From NCBI RefSeq assembly GCF_023667495.1, contig NZ_JAMOZL010000002.1, positions 620,001-684,000 of the forward strand: DNA of 64,000 nucleotides, in the 5' to 3' direction. Source of the stretch: Dyadobacter sp. MSC1_007 (GTDB lineage: Bacteria > Bacteroidota > Bacteroidia > Cytophagales > Spirosomataceae). The position numbers and the translations under genes were made by a program. A model generated the notes under the pieces. That model saw only the letters and a list, made by a program, of their open reading frames with translations, had not been told where the DNA came from and searched no databases. This document shows, piece by piece, positions 43,153 to 52,103 of the stretch; the stretch's first letter is position 1; each line of letters begins with the position of its first letter.

Positions 43153-44478
43153 ATGGGCATTAATATAAAATTGTACATTCTAGTATTTGCTTTCTTGGTC
43201 GGTTGTAAAAAAGATCCTGAACCGCGAAAGCCAACAGCACTTGAACGGCCGTATTTGAGGAAACTCACGGTTGAAGGAGCGAAAGAGGTAACGCTGGACC
43301 ATTCAGCGAGGACGATTCAGATCGTTTTGCCAGAGACCTACGAATCCGACGAAATTGAGCTGCAAATGGAATTGATCGACGGCGTAAGTGTAAGTTCAAC
43401 AGATCCCGTGAAGACGTATGGCTTTCGGGGATTTCGACCGATACCATTGCATATTTTGAATAACTATTCCCAGCAGTATGACACCTATACCATTTATGTT
43501 GCCGTGGAAGGGGAAATTGAAGCTCATTTGTGGGAAGATTTGTATTTAACCGAGAATGGTTCGTGTGAAGCTGTTGTGGTCTTCACCAGCGGAATGGGTA
43601 CGGTTCCAGAACGGCCTTCCGAATCAGATGCAATGAGCGCATGGTTGGGTGATGCGAAAAATGGTAAACCAAGCATCAAAAATACGGGTAGCAATTTGTT
43701 TCAATTTGCCGATGCATATAAGCTGGTCCCGTCCGAAAGTCTGGACCTGACAATTATTTATAAGGAGCAAAAGTATCAGTTCCCAAAAAAAGAAAAGCTG
43801 ACAAAATGGTTCGTGCGCGCTTCGATAGACAGCTTACCGAGCTGGTGGAGCAGATTGCCTAAAAGTGCGAGTTTGAATATTGAAGGAGGTTGCTTTATGC
43901 CTCAAAAGAAATATCAGATTAAATTGCAAAACGATTCCGAAAATGTGCGTGCCATCGCGGCAGAATATAAAGGAACTCAACGGCTCTCTTTCAAGATTCC
44001 GGATGACGTAAAGGATGGCAATTATTATCTTGGATTGTATGAAGGAAATGAGTTGATTTCCAAAAGCATTTACACGATCTCGAACGACACACGTACGAAA
44101 GGGATCCAGCAGGTTTGGTCCGAGTACGCCGAAGAAGTAACGCCTATCGCGCTCGATGCAGGTACATTTGAATCGATTATATCGGCGGCGGGCAAAGAGA
44201 TTTATGTGAATCCCTTCCCGATGTTTACCCGGGCTTTTACGCAAGGTGCGATTACCGAAGATCAGCTGCCCTCACTCCGGCTCATTGGCAATGGGACGAC
44301 GCACGAACTGGCTCCCAAAATCCGGGAAGACCGCCATTTCGGCGATAGCGCGTTGGTGCTGTATTATGCCTCCTACAAGCTGCCACAGCATTTGGCTCCC
44401 GGAAAATACACCATCCAGTTAAACTATAAGGACTCAGGTGTGACAGGCCCTTTTTGTAAGCAACTCGAAATCAGGTAG
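43153..44478 (+). CDS. Hypothetical lipoprotein, 441 residues
   Basis: The signal sequence (INIKLYILVFAFLVGC) carries a lipobox with Cys17, followed by KKDPEPRKP, a typical Bacteroidota lipoprotein start. The mature protein looks like a series of beta-sandwich (Ig-like) domains: LRKLTVEGAKEVTLDHSART near the start resembles a domain of internal beta-strands, and LAPGKYTIQLNYKDS near the end is a typical Ig-type strand. I do not recognise a specific family. It is probably attached to the outer membrane or exported to the surface. Confidence 0.7.
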   Translation: MGINIKLYILVFAFLVGCKKDPEPRKPTALERPYLRKLTVEGAKEVTLDHSARTIQIVLPETYESDEIELQMELIDGVSVSSTDPVKTYGFRGFRPIPLHILNNYSQQYDTYTIYVAVEGEIEAHLWEDLYLTENGSCEAVVVFTSGMGTVPERPSESDAMSAWLGDAKNGKPSIKNTGSNLFQFADAYKLVPSESLDLTIIYKEQKYQFPKKEKLTKWFVRASIDSLPSWWSRLPKSASLNIEGGCFMPQKKYQIKLQNDSENVRAIAAEYKGTQRLSFKIPDDVKDGNYYLGLYEGNELISKSIYTISNDTRTKGIQQVWSEYAEEVTPIALDAGTFESIISAAGKEIYVNPFPMFTRAFTQGAITEDQLPSLRLIGNGTTHELAPKIREDRHFGDSALVLYYASYKLPQHLAPGKYTIQLNYKDSGVTGPFCKQLEIR

Positions 44479-44492
44479 CATGCCGGAGGATA

Positions 44493-45380
44493 CTAGACGT
44501 ATATTATACCTTCCATCACTATAACAGACGAGCCACTGATCCAGATGCCTGATGATGTTACTTCCAGGATCAGGACGGAGGGGCGGTTTAGTTGTGAGCC
44601 TTGAAGGATCCGGTAAGTTTTGCCGATATTGATGCGCCCTGAATGAAATAGTAGTCCCGCCAGCGGACCTGCGGCACTGCCAGTTGCCGGGTCTTCATCA
44701 ATGCCGATACCCGGATTGAAAAAACGAGCTTGGGCGATGTAAGGCGTGTCCTCCTCAAAAAGAGTGAAACAGTAAAAGCCTTCGAAACCATACGACTGAG
44801 CTATTTCAAGCAGCAGTCGCTTTTCAACGCGAGCTGCCTGGAGTGCCTGCACGTTTTTTAGCGGAACCATTAAGTGCGTAGCCTCTGTCGCAACTACGGT
44901 AGGCGAAAGATTACCAGACAACACCAGGTCCGTTTCCAGGCTGAGTGCACTGGCTACGTCGGCAGGTTCAACATATGCTTTGACAATTGCCGGAGCCTGG
45001 CGCATACCAATAAACGGCGTGTCCGGATTCGTAAGATCTACCTTCAGATTAATCCGGTCATCTTTCATAATTACAAAATGCTCATCCTGCTGCTCCTTAA
45101 AAATATCCATTTTGATAAGCAGGGCAGCGCATACAGCCCCAAGCAGGTTGTGCCCTGCACCGCCGACTTCATGGCCAGTGGGAGAAAAGGAGCGGACTTT
45201 CAGTGCCTTTTCCTTTTCAGAATAATAAATAAATGATGTCTCCGAATAGCCGAACTCCCTGGCAATGTTTTCATAAACCGATGCCGGAAGGTCTCCCTCT
45301 GTTAATACAACTGCCAGTGGGTTGCCCCTGTACCTTTCCTGAGTAAAAACGTCGAGTACATAATATTGATAGTTTTTCAT
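44493..45380 (-). CDS. PhzF family isomerase-like protein
   Basis: The protein has 295 residues. The PhzF signatures are clear: YVLDVFTQERYRGNPLAVVL at the N-terminus, catalytic Glu47 in GYSETSFI, SFSPTGHEVGGAGHNLLGA, and GIDEDPATGSAAGPLAGLL in the second half-domain. PhzF proteins have a diaminopimelate epimerase-like fold. In phenazine producers the enzyme isomerises a chorismate-derived intermediate, but lone homologues like this one have unknown substrates, and no other phz genes are here. It lies 38 bp downstream of the sensor kinase gene on the same strand. Confidence 0.88.
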   Translation of the reverse strand: MKNYQYYVLDVFTQERYRGNPLAVVLTEGDLPASVYENIAREFGYSETSFIYYSEKEKALKVRSFSPTGHEVGGAGHNLLGAVCAALLIKMDIFKEQQDEHFVIMKDDRINLKVDLTNPDTPFIGMRQAPAIVKAYVEPADVASALSLETDLVLSGNLSPTVVATEATHLMVPLKNVQALQAARVEKRLLLEIAQSYGFEGFYCFTLFEEDTPYIAQARFFNPGIGIDEDPATGSAAGPLAGLLFHSGRINIGKTYRILQGSQLNRPSVLILEVTSSGIWISGSSVIVMEGIIYV

Positions 45381-45418
45381 GAAATCGCTGGATTAGTTAG
45401 CTGAATGATTATAATACA

Positions 45419-48400
45419 CTATGACTTTCTGTAAGTTTCAGACAACGATATAGTTAACTTCACAGTAGTGCCACATGGACTGTCGTTGTTATCTTTTTTG
45501 TCTATGATATCCAAGGAAGCATCTAAATGCTGCATTTCCCCCATGCTTTGAAGCAAGCCTTTCGTGATCTTTTCGCCCTGAGAAATATGGTTTTCTTTGA
45601 TATTGTTATGTTTCCGGCCAACGCCATTATCGTCAATGATACAAACAAGCTTCCCTTGACTGGCGTGGACATCAATAGTTAAGTTCTTAACGCCTTGCTT
45701 TGGCATAAGTCCATGCCATATCGCATTCTCAACAAATGGCTGCAGTAGCATTGGCGGAAATGGCATATCCATCAGTTCTTCATCTTCTTGTACATTAAAT
45801 GTGTAACTAAATTCATTGTTGAATCGAAAAGCTTCCAGTTCGATGTACATTTTGAGTACATCCAAAACTTCTTCCAGGCGAATAAAAGAATGTCTTGAAT
45901 TATCCAGAATACGGCGAATGAGCTTAGCAAATTTCGACAGATACTTGGCAGCGCTCATTGCTTCGTTGCTAATAATATAATTTTGAATAGAGTTGAGGGA
46001 ATTGAAAATAAAATGAGGGTTCATTTGGGCTTGGAGAGCATGCATACGCAACTCACTCATCTGCAAATGAACCTGATTTTCCATTTTTATGGAAGCCTCC
46101 CTTCTTTTAATAAAAAGAAAGATCATGCCAACTATTGAAATTGCTACAAGCATTCTAAACCACCAGGTTTTCCAGAATGGTGGTGCTATCGAAAACCGAT
46201 ATTTAAGAACCTTGCTTTCATTACCATCTGGCGAGACTGCTTTAATAAAAAAAGTATATTTGCCTGGGGAGAGATTATAAAAGTTAATAGGCGTGTTTTC
46301 TGCCTGTTCCTGCCAATCTGCCTGGATTTCACTAAGCTTGTACTGATATGACAGATGCTGTTCACTGAGAGAGATTCCGGAAAAAGTGAAAGCTATGCTG
46401 TTATCGGAGTAAGACATTTCCGGATTTACCGGAAGGTGAAAAAAGGTTGCATTTCCCTTCCTGGCTTTTCCATTTCCTTCGGCATCTTTTATCGTTATGT
46501 TCTCCAAAACTATTGAAGGAGTCAACGTGTCCTTATACTGGAAATTAACGTCAAAATGTAAAAGACCATCTAAATTGCTGTTCCAAATGTCTCCCTTGTC
46601 ATCCTTTATCAGTTGTGAAATTCCAAAATTTGTAAATGGAACACCATCAGTTTTGGAAAAACGATGAACGAAATATCTTCCTGCCGCAGACTTACTTTTC
46701 AGGTCAACCCGACAGATACCTGCCTGTGTTGCAATCCATAATCCATGATTTTTATCAGCAACAGCCGATATAGCCTGGAAACCAGGTAATCCATTCCTAT
46801 CAGTGATACTTTCTTTAAGGGTTAGCCTGCCGTTCGTTAGTGTGCAACCCAGTACTCCGTTATTTTCTGTAATAAACCATAACAAACTGTCCTGCACACA
46901 TTGAAAGTAATTATATGTATTCGGTAACACATGGGGCAACTGTACGGTATGAAGTTTATTGTTTTTAAATACAAACATATCGGTCCTCGTGCTTAGCCAA
47001 ATATTGCCGTTATCATCACCGCAAATTCTGTTTACAAATCCCAAGGGTGATCCGTCTGGTTTTTGGCTTATGCTCCTGACAACTTTGTCATCCTGTAACA
47101 ATACTATCCCGTTTCGCAAAGGCAGCCAAATCGTTTTTTTTGAGCGGTCAAAGAAAATTTCCTGATCATAAAAGCTTGATTGGCCGAATCTATCGCTTAA
47201 ATCTTCGATATTTTCCCCACTTAGCCTTAATAATTTGCCACCGGTTATGCCCATCCAGAAGCGTTGGCGATCATCAAGGGTCATCCCGCCGATTCTGGCA
47301 TCGGTCATTAAAGGGGCTAATTTGTTTTGAACGGTTAATGGTGCTTGTCTCAGCTTTCCATTTTCAATAAATGCAAACCATTTGCCGTTTTGTGATAGGT
47401 ACAGGTTGCCATTGTTTCCCAAATGCATATACCTTATATCCTTTTCGGCCAGGCCGTTTAGATGATTATAAAAGGTCGTATAGCAATTTCGAACCTGGTA
47501 TAGTCCACGCCCGTTTCCCATCCATATCCTTTGTTGCTTATCTTCATAGATGCAGGGAGTGAATAAAGAACTCAGTCCATCTTTTTCATTCAGTTCGATT
47601 AGTTTATTATGTTCGAACAGAAGAACTCCACCTCCTTCAATTGATACCCACAGTCGGCCCCTGCTATCCAAGAGGCTGGCTAAAATGATTTTATTTGAAA
47701 AATTGTAAGGGTGGAGTATTTTAAGTCTGTAATTCTCCACAGTGTAAACACCGTCTTCGGCAATTACCAGCAGATCATCCTGTGTTTTTGAAGTGGCTAT
47801 ACAGTCGTATATTTTTTTGTTTGAATTTATTACTTGTAACCTGCCAGCGGCATTTAGAATAAACAACTTACCACTGTAAACGATTGCACGATCGCCATTA
47901 CGTAGCCTCGTAATTTTTTTGTATAAAAGGGTATCGATAACAGGATGTTGCGAAATTTTCTTGAACCCCTTGTCATTCAACTCAAACAACGAACCATTTA
48001 TCCTGGTTTGCAAAGAACCATCCTTCGTTTGAAAAAAGCCTGTAATCCACGTAGTTTTCGATGGATAAGGTGACGGGAAATTAGTGAATTTATTTCCATT
48101 GAATATACTTACACCCTTATATGTCCCTATAACTAGCTCACCTTTCTTATTTTCGAAGACTTCCGTTACTCTATTGTTTATAAGACCGTCGTTGGTATTA
48201 TAGTTAACAAACTGCTTGCCATCAAAACGACTTAGGCCAATGGTAGTTCCAAGCCACAAAAAGCCCCGGCTGTCCTGAAATATATTATAAACATAGGGGG
48301 AAGGTAAACCATGCGAAACATCAAAAAGATTGAACGTGTAGCCACCGCCATGCACTTTCGCCGTAAACAGTATGCAAAAGAGAAAAATGAGACTTAGTCT

Positions 48401-48421
48401 CGATAAAATATTCGACAGCAT
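45419..48421 (-). CDS. Two-component sensor kinase with periplasmic propeller (LytS-type kinase domain)
   Basis: A 1000-residue protein with an N-terminal signal (LSLIFLFCILFTAKVHGG). Two-component propeller repeats follow, from GLPSPYVYNIFQDSRGFLWL with many further R-G-x-L-W-[LI] repeats to about residue 640, then a Y_Y_Y domain (FYNLSPGKYTFFIKAVSPDG). A membrane helix is at about 753-771. The cytoplasmic kinase is of the LytS/YehU type: phospho-acceptor His803 in QMNPHFIFNSLNSIQ, N-box VENAIWHGL (897-905) and DDNGVGR. It ends there, with no receiver domain and no LytTR regulator next to it. The gene is markedly more AT-rich than its neighbours. Confidence 0.9.
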   Translation of the reverse strand: MLSNILSRLSLIFLFCILFTAKVHGGGYTFNLFDVSHGLPSPYVYNIFQDSRGFLWLGTTIGLSRFDGKQFVNYNTNDGLINNRVTEVFENKKGELVIGTYKGVSIFNGNKFTNFPSPYPSKTTWITGFFQTKDGSLQTRINGSLFELNDKGFKKISQHPVIDTLLYKKITRLRNGDRAIVYSGKLFILNAAGRLQVINSNKKIYDCIATSKTQDDLLVIAEDGVYTVENYRLKILHPYNFSNKIILASLLDSRGRLWVSIEGGGVLLFEHNKLIELNEKDGLSSLFTPCIYEDKQQRIWMGNGRGLYQVRNCYTTFYNHLNGLAEKDIRYMHLGNNGNLYLSQNGKWFAFIENGKLRQAPLTVQNKLAPLMTDARIGGMTLDDRQRFWMGITGGKLLRLSGENIEDLSDRFGQSSFYDQEIFFDRSKKTIWLPLRNGIVLLQDDKVVRSISQKPDGSPLGFVNRICGDDNGNIWLSTRTDMFVFKNNKLHTVQLPHVLPNTYNYFQCVQDSLLWFITENNGVLGCTLTNGRLTLKESITDRNGLPGFQAISAVADKNHGLWIATQAGICRVDLKSKSAAGRYFVHRFSKTDGVPFTNFGISQLIKDDKGDIWNSNLDGLLHFDVNFQYKDTLTPSIVLENITIKDAEGNGKARKGNATFFHLPVNPEMSYSDNSIAFTFSGISLSEQHLSYQYKLSEIQADWQEQAENTPINFYNLSPGKYTFFIKAVSPDGNESKVLKYRFSIAPPFWKTWWFRMLVAISIVGMIFLFIKRREASIKMENQVHLQMSELRMHALQAQMNPHFIFNSLNSIQNYIISNEAMSAAKYLSKFAKLIRRILDNSRHSFIRLEEVLDVLKMYIELEAFRFNNEFSYTFNVQEDEELMDMPFPPMLLQPFVENAIWHGLMPKQGVKNLTIDVHASQGKLVCIIDDNGVGRKHNNIKENHISQGEKITKGLLQSMGEMQHLDASLDIIDKKDNNDSPCGTTVKLTISLSETYRKS

Positions 48422-48652
48422 GGGTAATCTCTATAATGGATTTGTGAGGTGGCTCGGTTTTGGCAATCAACTTAAAAAGACGCCATGACATCTATAACAT
48501 TCTGTGTCACTGAGAAATATAGACGGATACTGCTGTAAATTAAACATTTACACCTATAATGTGCGCTTCGGTGTCATATTTAGATTTTTTGGTAAATCAT
48601 TACTTAGCCGTAATAGAAGCGTCTGCAAGAATGAAGGCAAAAGTGAGCCTCA
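48422..48652. other. AT-rich intergenic region upstream of the sensor kinase
   Basis: No gene is seen. The stretch holds the upstream region of the sensor kinase gene and ends where the copied XRE-locus segment begins. No convincing promoter or hairpin was found. Confidence 0.5.
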
Positions 48653-48847
48653 TAACTTACACTGAAATGCCCTACGCGGGCCGCCCGTAAAATATCCGGA
48701 AACTTCCCGGCAGATTTATATTAAAATTGCCTTTTTAACAAAAAACACCTCTCCGCATGGCACATACTACATCCAATCCAAAGATCCATGTTGAAGGGGA
48801 AGGATGAGATGATGGGGCGGTTGGAGCGGTTGATTGGGGGTAGGTAG
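48653..48847 (+). pseudogene. Decayed second copy of the XRE locus, with internal deletion
   Basis: From 48653 this stretch repeats the upstream region of the XRE gene at 38933 nearly base for base, including CGGGCCGCCCG and a slightly mutated second palindrome. It then has the start (ATG 48757, MAHTTSNPKIH, against MTHTTSNPKIH in the intact copy). After 11 codons it jumps directly to the last part of the gene (48788 on: MLKGKDEMMGRLERLIGGR against MLKEKDEMMERLERLIGKG). About 330 bp of the gene's middle is missing and the two parts are out of frame, so no functional protein is made. Confidence 0.85.
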
Positions 48848-48861
48848 GAACAGTAAACGTT

Positions 48862-49030
48862 AAAGCTCCGCAGGAGCAACCTGTTTATAAAAGAAATCAA
48901 GGATCATCATAGATTTCGGCCCCAGCGGGGCCTCCTGTGAATGGGCAATCACCCAGGTGGCTCCGCTGGGGCCTTTCAATAAACTTGATATGTACTTCTC
49001 TATAAACAGAGAGACGCTTTGCGGCTACGC
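48862..49030. repeat. REP-like element: about 170-bp imperfect inverted repeat
   Basis: The left half contains GCTCCGCAGGAGC (48865-48877), CTGTTTATAA (48881-48890) and GGCCCCAGCGGGGCC (48918-48932). The right half mirrors it with GGCTCCGCTGGGGCC (48959-48973), CTATAAACAG (49000-49009) and GCGGC near 49021. Together they form a large imperfect hairpin with smaller ones inside. This is the layout of paired REP elements, and the CTGTTTATA and GGCCCCAGCGG blocks look like dispersed intergenic repeats of the phylum. No transposase gene is nearby. Confidence 0.6.
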
Positions 49031-49315
49031 GAATTTCAATGACGTAAGCCGGTGAATGTTTTATAATTTTCATACTTTGAAAGGCGTTACAGCCAGCATA
49101 AGCCTAATTTGAGAGGCTCAACTAAAAGCCCCTTAAAACGGAGCTTTTTAGTTCTTAATTGTCGTTTAAATTGTTAACCAATCATCATCTGGTTTTGTGA
49201 TAAGTCAATTGTGCAAGCGGCACTTGCACAAATTATGTGGTACCATTGATTATGGTGAGCTTCAAGTTTTCCTTTTAGTTAATTCTCGCAAACAAGGTAA
49301 AATTCCACTATCTTC

Positions 49316-49335
49316 GTGTACACAAATTCGTACAC
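49316..49335. promoter_or_regulatory. YefM-type operator of the toxin-antitoxin pair
   Basis: GTGTAC (49316-49321) and GTACAC (49330-49335) form a perfect 6-bp inverted repeat with an 8-bp spacer, ending 2 bp before the antitoxin ATG. The left arm contains TGTACA, the core of the operator bound by E. coli YefM. TATCTTCG at 49309-49316 could be the -7 box. Confidence 0.6.
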
Positions 49336-49337
49336 CC

Positions 49338-49598
49338 ATGAGAATCATATCAGCCAGGGAATTCCGCGGGAAGCAAAAGGATTATCTGGATCTTGCCGAG
49401 AAGGAGAGGGTGATCATTCACCGGGGAAAGAATAAGAAGTCAGTTTTACTCACGCCAATCGATGAAAGTACTGAAACTGATGTCTTTTTTTCGGACCCGC
49501 AAGTGTTAAATGCCATCAAAGAGGGCATTGAGGACGTGAAGGCTGGAAGAGTGACTTCCATTCGCGATCTCAAAAACATATGGGCAGATATTCTGTAA
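49338..49598 (+). CDS. yefM: Antitoxin of the YefM/Phd type
   Basis: The frame is open from a GTG at 49197; the ATG at 49338 gives a normal 86-residue antitoxin (MRIISAREFRGKQKDYLDLA). Its N-terminal half has the Phd/YefM DNA-binding fold with the SAREFRGKQ and KKSVLLTPID segments. The C-terminal half is an extended toxin-wrapping tail (VLNAIKEGIEDVKAGRVTSI). It overlaps the toxin gene by 19 bp, ensuring coupled synthesis. It should neutralise the toxin and repress the operon with it. Confidence 0.88.
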   Translation: MRIISAREFRGKQKDYLDLAEKERVIIHRGKNKKSVLLTPIDESTETDVFFSDPQVLNAIKEGIEDVKAGRVTSIRDLKNIWADIL

Positions 49599-49861
49599 CC
49601 TTCTCTGACAGAGCTAAAAAAGACCTTTCATTTTTACATAAATCCGGCGGCAAGTCACTCGTAAAACGCATTGAGCGCATTTTTGAGGAGCTTGGTGAAG
49701 ATCCGTACAAGGGAATCGGCAAGCCCGAGCAACTCAAAAATAATCTTTCCGGGTTATGGTCGCGACGTATTGATAAGAAGCATCGCTTGGTTTACCAGAT
49801 CATTGAAGAAACTGTTACAGTCTTTGTAATTGCTGCGAAAGGGCATTATGATGATAAATAG
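49580..49861 (+). CDS. yoeB: YoeB/Txe family toxin, ribosome-dependent mRNA interferase
   Basis: A 93-residue protein of standard YoeB size: MGRYSVTFSDRAKKDLSFLH, then YKGIGKPEQLKNNLSGLWSR, RIDKKHRLVY and AAKGHYDDK. The conserved Glu (KPEQL), Arg (SRRI) and His (KGHYD) of the YoeB active site are all present, so it should be active. YoeB cleaves mRNA in the ribosomal A site and inhibits translation when unopposed. It directly follows and overlaps its antitoxin. Confidence 0.92.
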   Translation: MGRYSVTFSDRAKKDLSFLHKSGGKSLVKRIERIFEELGEDPYKGIGKPEQLKNNLSGLWSRRIDKKHRLVYQIIEETVTVFVIAAKGHYDDK

Positions 49862-49988
49862 TGATCTCTATCGAACTTACGTCCCTCTAAGTGGCTTGTA
49901 TTTCAGTACATTACTTCAAAAACACACCAGTAAAACCTCCCCATTCCTGCTTTTCACTATTACATTCATTCACCTAAACATTTGTGTC

Positions 49989-50369
49989 ATGCGGGATAAA
50001 AAATCGACTTTGTTGTACCGGTGGTTTGAGAAAGTTTGGAATGAAAGCAATGAAGATGCCATTGAGCAGATGATGACGAGCGATGCGCATTTTCAGGGTA
50101 TAAATGATAGTTTGCCGCAGGGTGCGGCCGGTTTCAGGGAGTTTTTTAAGCTATTTAACACGCAGTTTCATGATATTCGCATTGATGTGGAAGACGTCGT
50201 GTCACAAGATGACATGGAAACTGCCCGAACGGTCATTTACGCAACGCACGCCGGGACGGGAAAACCTATCGTCGTGCCGGGGCTCTGCATGATCAAGGTT
50301 GATTCAGGAAAAATCGCGCAAGCCTGGAACAGCTATGATTTCGCATCGGTTGATGCGCAGATACTGTAA
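49989..50369 (+). CDS. SnoaL-like ester cyclase
   Basis: The ATG at 49989 (MRDKKSTLLYRWFEKVWNES) is preferred over an upstream TTG at 49830 that would overlap the toxin gene. The 126-residue protein is of SnoaL type: AIEQMMTSDAHFQGINDSLP, GAAGFREFFKLFNTQFHDIR, DMETARTVIYATHAGTGKPI, and VPGLCMIKVDSGKIAQAWNS. It resembles the gene at 6391 in general layout but is not a close copy. Substrate unknown. Confidence 0.82.
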   Translation: MRDKKSTLLYRWFEKVWNESNEDAIEQMMTSDAHFQGINDSLPQGAAGFREFFKLFNTQFHDIRIDVEDVVSQDDMETARTVIYATHAGTGKPIVVPGLCMIKVDSGKIAQAWNSYDFASVDAQIL

Positions 50370-50469
50370 GTGTAGGGTTCCGATTTTTCTTGCCAAGTTC
50401 GGTTAAAAAGGCTTTTGACGGTATCATACAGTTACTTCTGCTTTCGCCCAAAACATTGACTCAAATAGA

Positions 50470-50901
50470 TTAGTTAAGATATTTTTTAAAGTAACCTGCT
50501 TTTGATTGATAACCAAGTTTTTCATAAAACTCCTTTGCTCCAAAAGTTGCCAAGGAAACGATGACACAATCATTCTTTTTACTGGCTTGCTCGAAGTGAG
50601 TCATTAAAATTGACCCAACCTGCATTGATCTGTATGAAGTGTCAACCACAATTTCATCGACATATGCAACAAGTCCGCTGGCATAAATTGCATGATGGAA
50701 ATAGCCTGATATATAACCTATAACGGTTTCATTTTTTACGGCAACAAGCAAACAATGCTGTTCATTATCAATGAAGTTTGTGAAATGGCTTGCTAAATAT
50801 TGCTCGGACACTGTTACCGTGTCACTCAGTTGATTTGCCAATGCTAAAATTCCATAAAGATCTTCTTGTGTAGCCTTTCTAATGAAAATTGTTTGGTCCA
50901 T
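50470..50901 (-). CDS. GNAT family N-acetyltransferase
   Basis: The ATG at 50901 is chosen over an upstream TTG (50937). The 143-residue protein has the GNAT fold: IFIRKATQEDLYGILALANQ, strands CLLVAVKNETVIGYISGY, the acetyl-CoA motif VVDTSYRSMQVGSILMTHFE (variant of Q-x-x-G-x-G/A), and IVSLATFGAKEFYEKLGYQS. The substrate, a small amine or protein N-terminus, is not inferable. It starts 15 bp after the stop of the alpha/beta hydrolase gene on the same strand, so the two are probably co-transcribed. Confidence 0.85.
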   Translation of the reverse strand: MDQTIFIRKATQEDLYGILALANQLSDTVTVSEQYLASHFTNFIDNEQHCLLVAVKNETVIGYISGYFHHAIYASGLVAYVDEIVVDTSYRSMQVGSILMTHFEQASKKNDCVIVSLATFGAKEFYEKLGYQSKAGYFKKYLN

Positions 50902-50915
50902 GTTTATAGGGCGAT

Positions 50916-51848
50916 CTAGTCGGCTCGGCAAAGCCAAGTTTGTACAGTTGATAGGAACAATAGTTGCTGATCGATAAAAACGATGTGTGAACAGTTATCG
51001 AGATAGGCGACATTTTTATCTCCGATCACTTGCTTAATATTCGAAATTTGTTTGGAAGAGAATAACCCATCTTGCTTGCCGTACAGTGCATAAATCGGGA
51101 TTCCCCGCTGCCTTAAATAATGTAATTCGGGCGTGATATCAATGTTGTGTTTGACTTCACGGTGCCAAAACGTTGACACCGCGTTTTCATTTTTTGTATA
51201 ATGGATAATCAAACTGTCTGTTTTATAGGTGTCGTAAATTTCCCTGGCCCGTTCATTTGGCGCTTGTAAGGTAAAAAATCCATTAGCTGATGCATGCTTG
51301 AAAACTAACGTACGGTAGTTCAGTGAATTGGTATCCATTTGCATGATCGAGTTGAGCTCGTTTAAATTCAGAGAGTCCCTTTCACGCCCATAAATGGCCT
51401 TCGTTGAAGCCAGGATTGTATTATATGACTGCTGCTGTGACACCAGGGAACTGCACATCACCAACGACTTCACCATGTCGGGATGCTTTTGAGCATATTG
51501 TGCTGCAACCAGACCGCCGAAGCTAAATGCAAGCAAATGAGCGCTCTTAAGATTGTATTTCTCATATATGCCTTCCAGATCTGTAAAAGCTTCATTGAAG
51601 TTCATTCTGGCATTTTCATCCTTAGAGCGGCCTTCTCCTCTGCGGTCATAGACGATCACAAAAAATCCTCTGGCAGCTAGCAAATTCGCGGTAGTCGATT
51701 CGAAATATACGCTACTACTTCCCGGACCACCATGTAAAAAGATGACCGGTTGATCGTTCGGATTGCCGAATGATTTGCTGTATAGTTGTTGTGATACACC
51801 AATTGAACGGATTGATAAAAGCAATAGAATTGCCGATAGTATTTTCAT
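50916..51848 (-). CDS. Secreted alpha/beta hydrolase (HGGPG, proline iminopeptidase-like)
   Basis: A 310-residue protein with a signal peptide (MKILSAILLLLSIRSIGVSQ). The oxyanion motif HGGPGSSS is typical of proline iminopeptidase-type hydrolases. The nucleophile Ser is in AFSFGG, the acid Asp in YGKQDGLFS and the base His in CSHIVFID. The peptidase name is by motif only. It precedes the GNAT gene. Confidence 0.83.
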   Translation of the reverse strand: MKILSAILLLLSIRSIGVSQQLYSKSFGNPNDQPVIFLHGGPGSSSVYFESTTANLLAARGFFVIVYDRRGEGRSKDENARMNFNEAFTDLEGIYEKYNLKSAHLLAFSFGGLVAAQYAQKHPDMVKSLVMCSSLVSQQQSYNTILASTKAIYGRERDSLNLNELNSIMQMDTNSLNYRTLVFKHASANGFFTLQAPNERAREIYDTYKTDSLIIHYTKNENAVSTFWHREVKHNIDITPELHYLRQRGIPIYALYGKQDGLFSSKQISNIKQVIGDKNVAYLDNCSHIVFIDQQLLFLSTVQTWLCRAD

Positions 51849-52103
51849 AAAGACTTTAATGAAGCAGTGTGTAAATAACGGACATTAAAGCAATTCAAGA
51901 AAGTACTTAGAAGTAAAGCCGAATTTGCGTGTCCATTTTGCCGATTATTGACGTGGTACAAAGCCCTGTATTTGCGTTTGCTGCAAAGCACAGATTGCTT
52001 CGACTTGCTCAACTCGATTGCCCGTAGCGTACATGGTATTTTGTGACTTGCGATACCTGCATTGTAGCGTCCAGTAGATCAACTGTGGCGGACGTTCGGT
52101 ACT

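Noticed and set aside
49197..49337. N-terminal extension of the antitoxin from a GTG start
   Set aside because: The extension has no similarity to the family and would cover the TGTACA operator.
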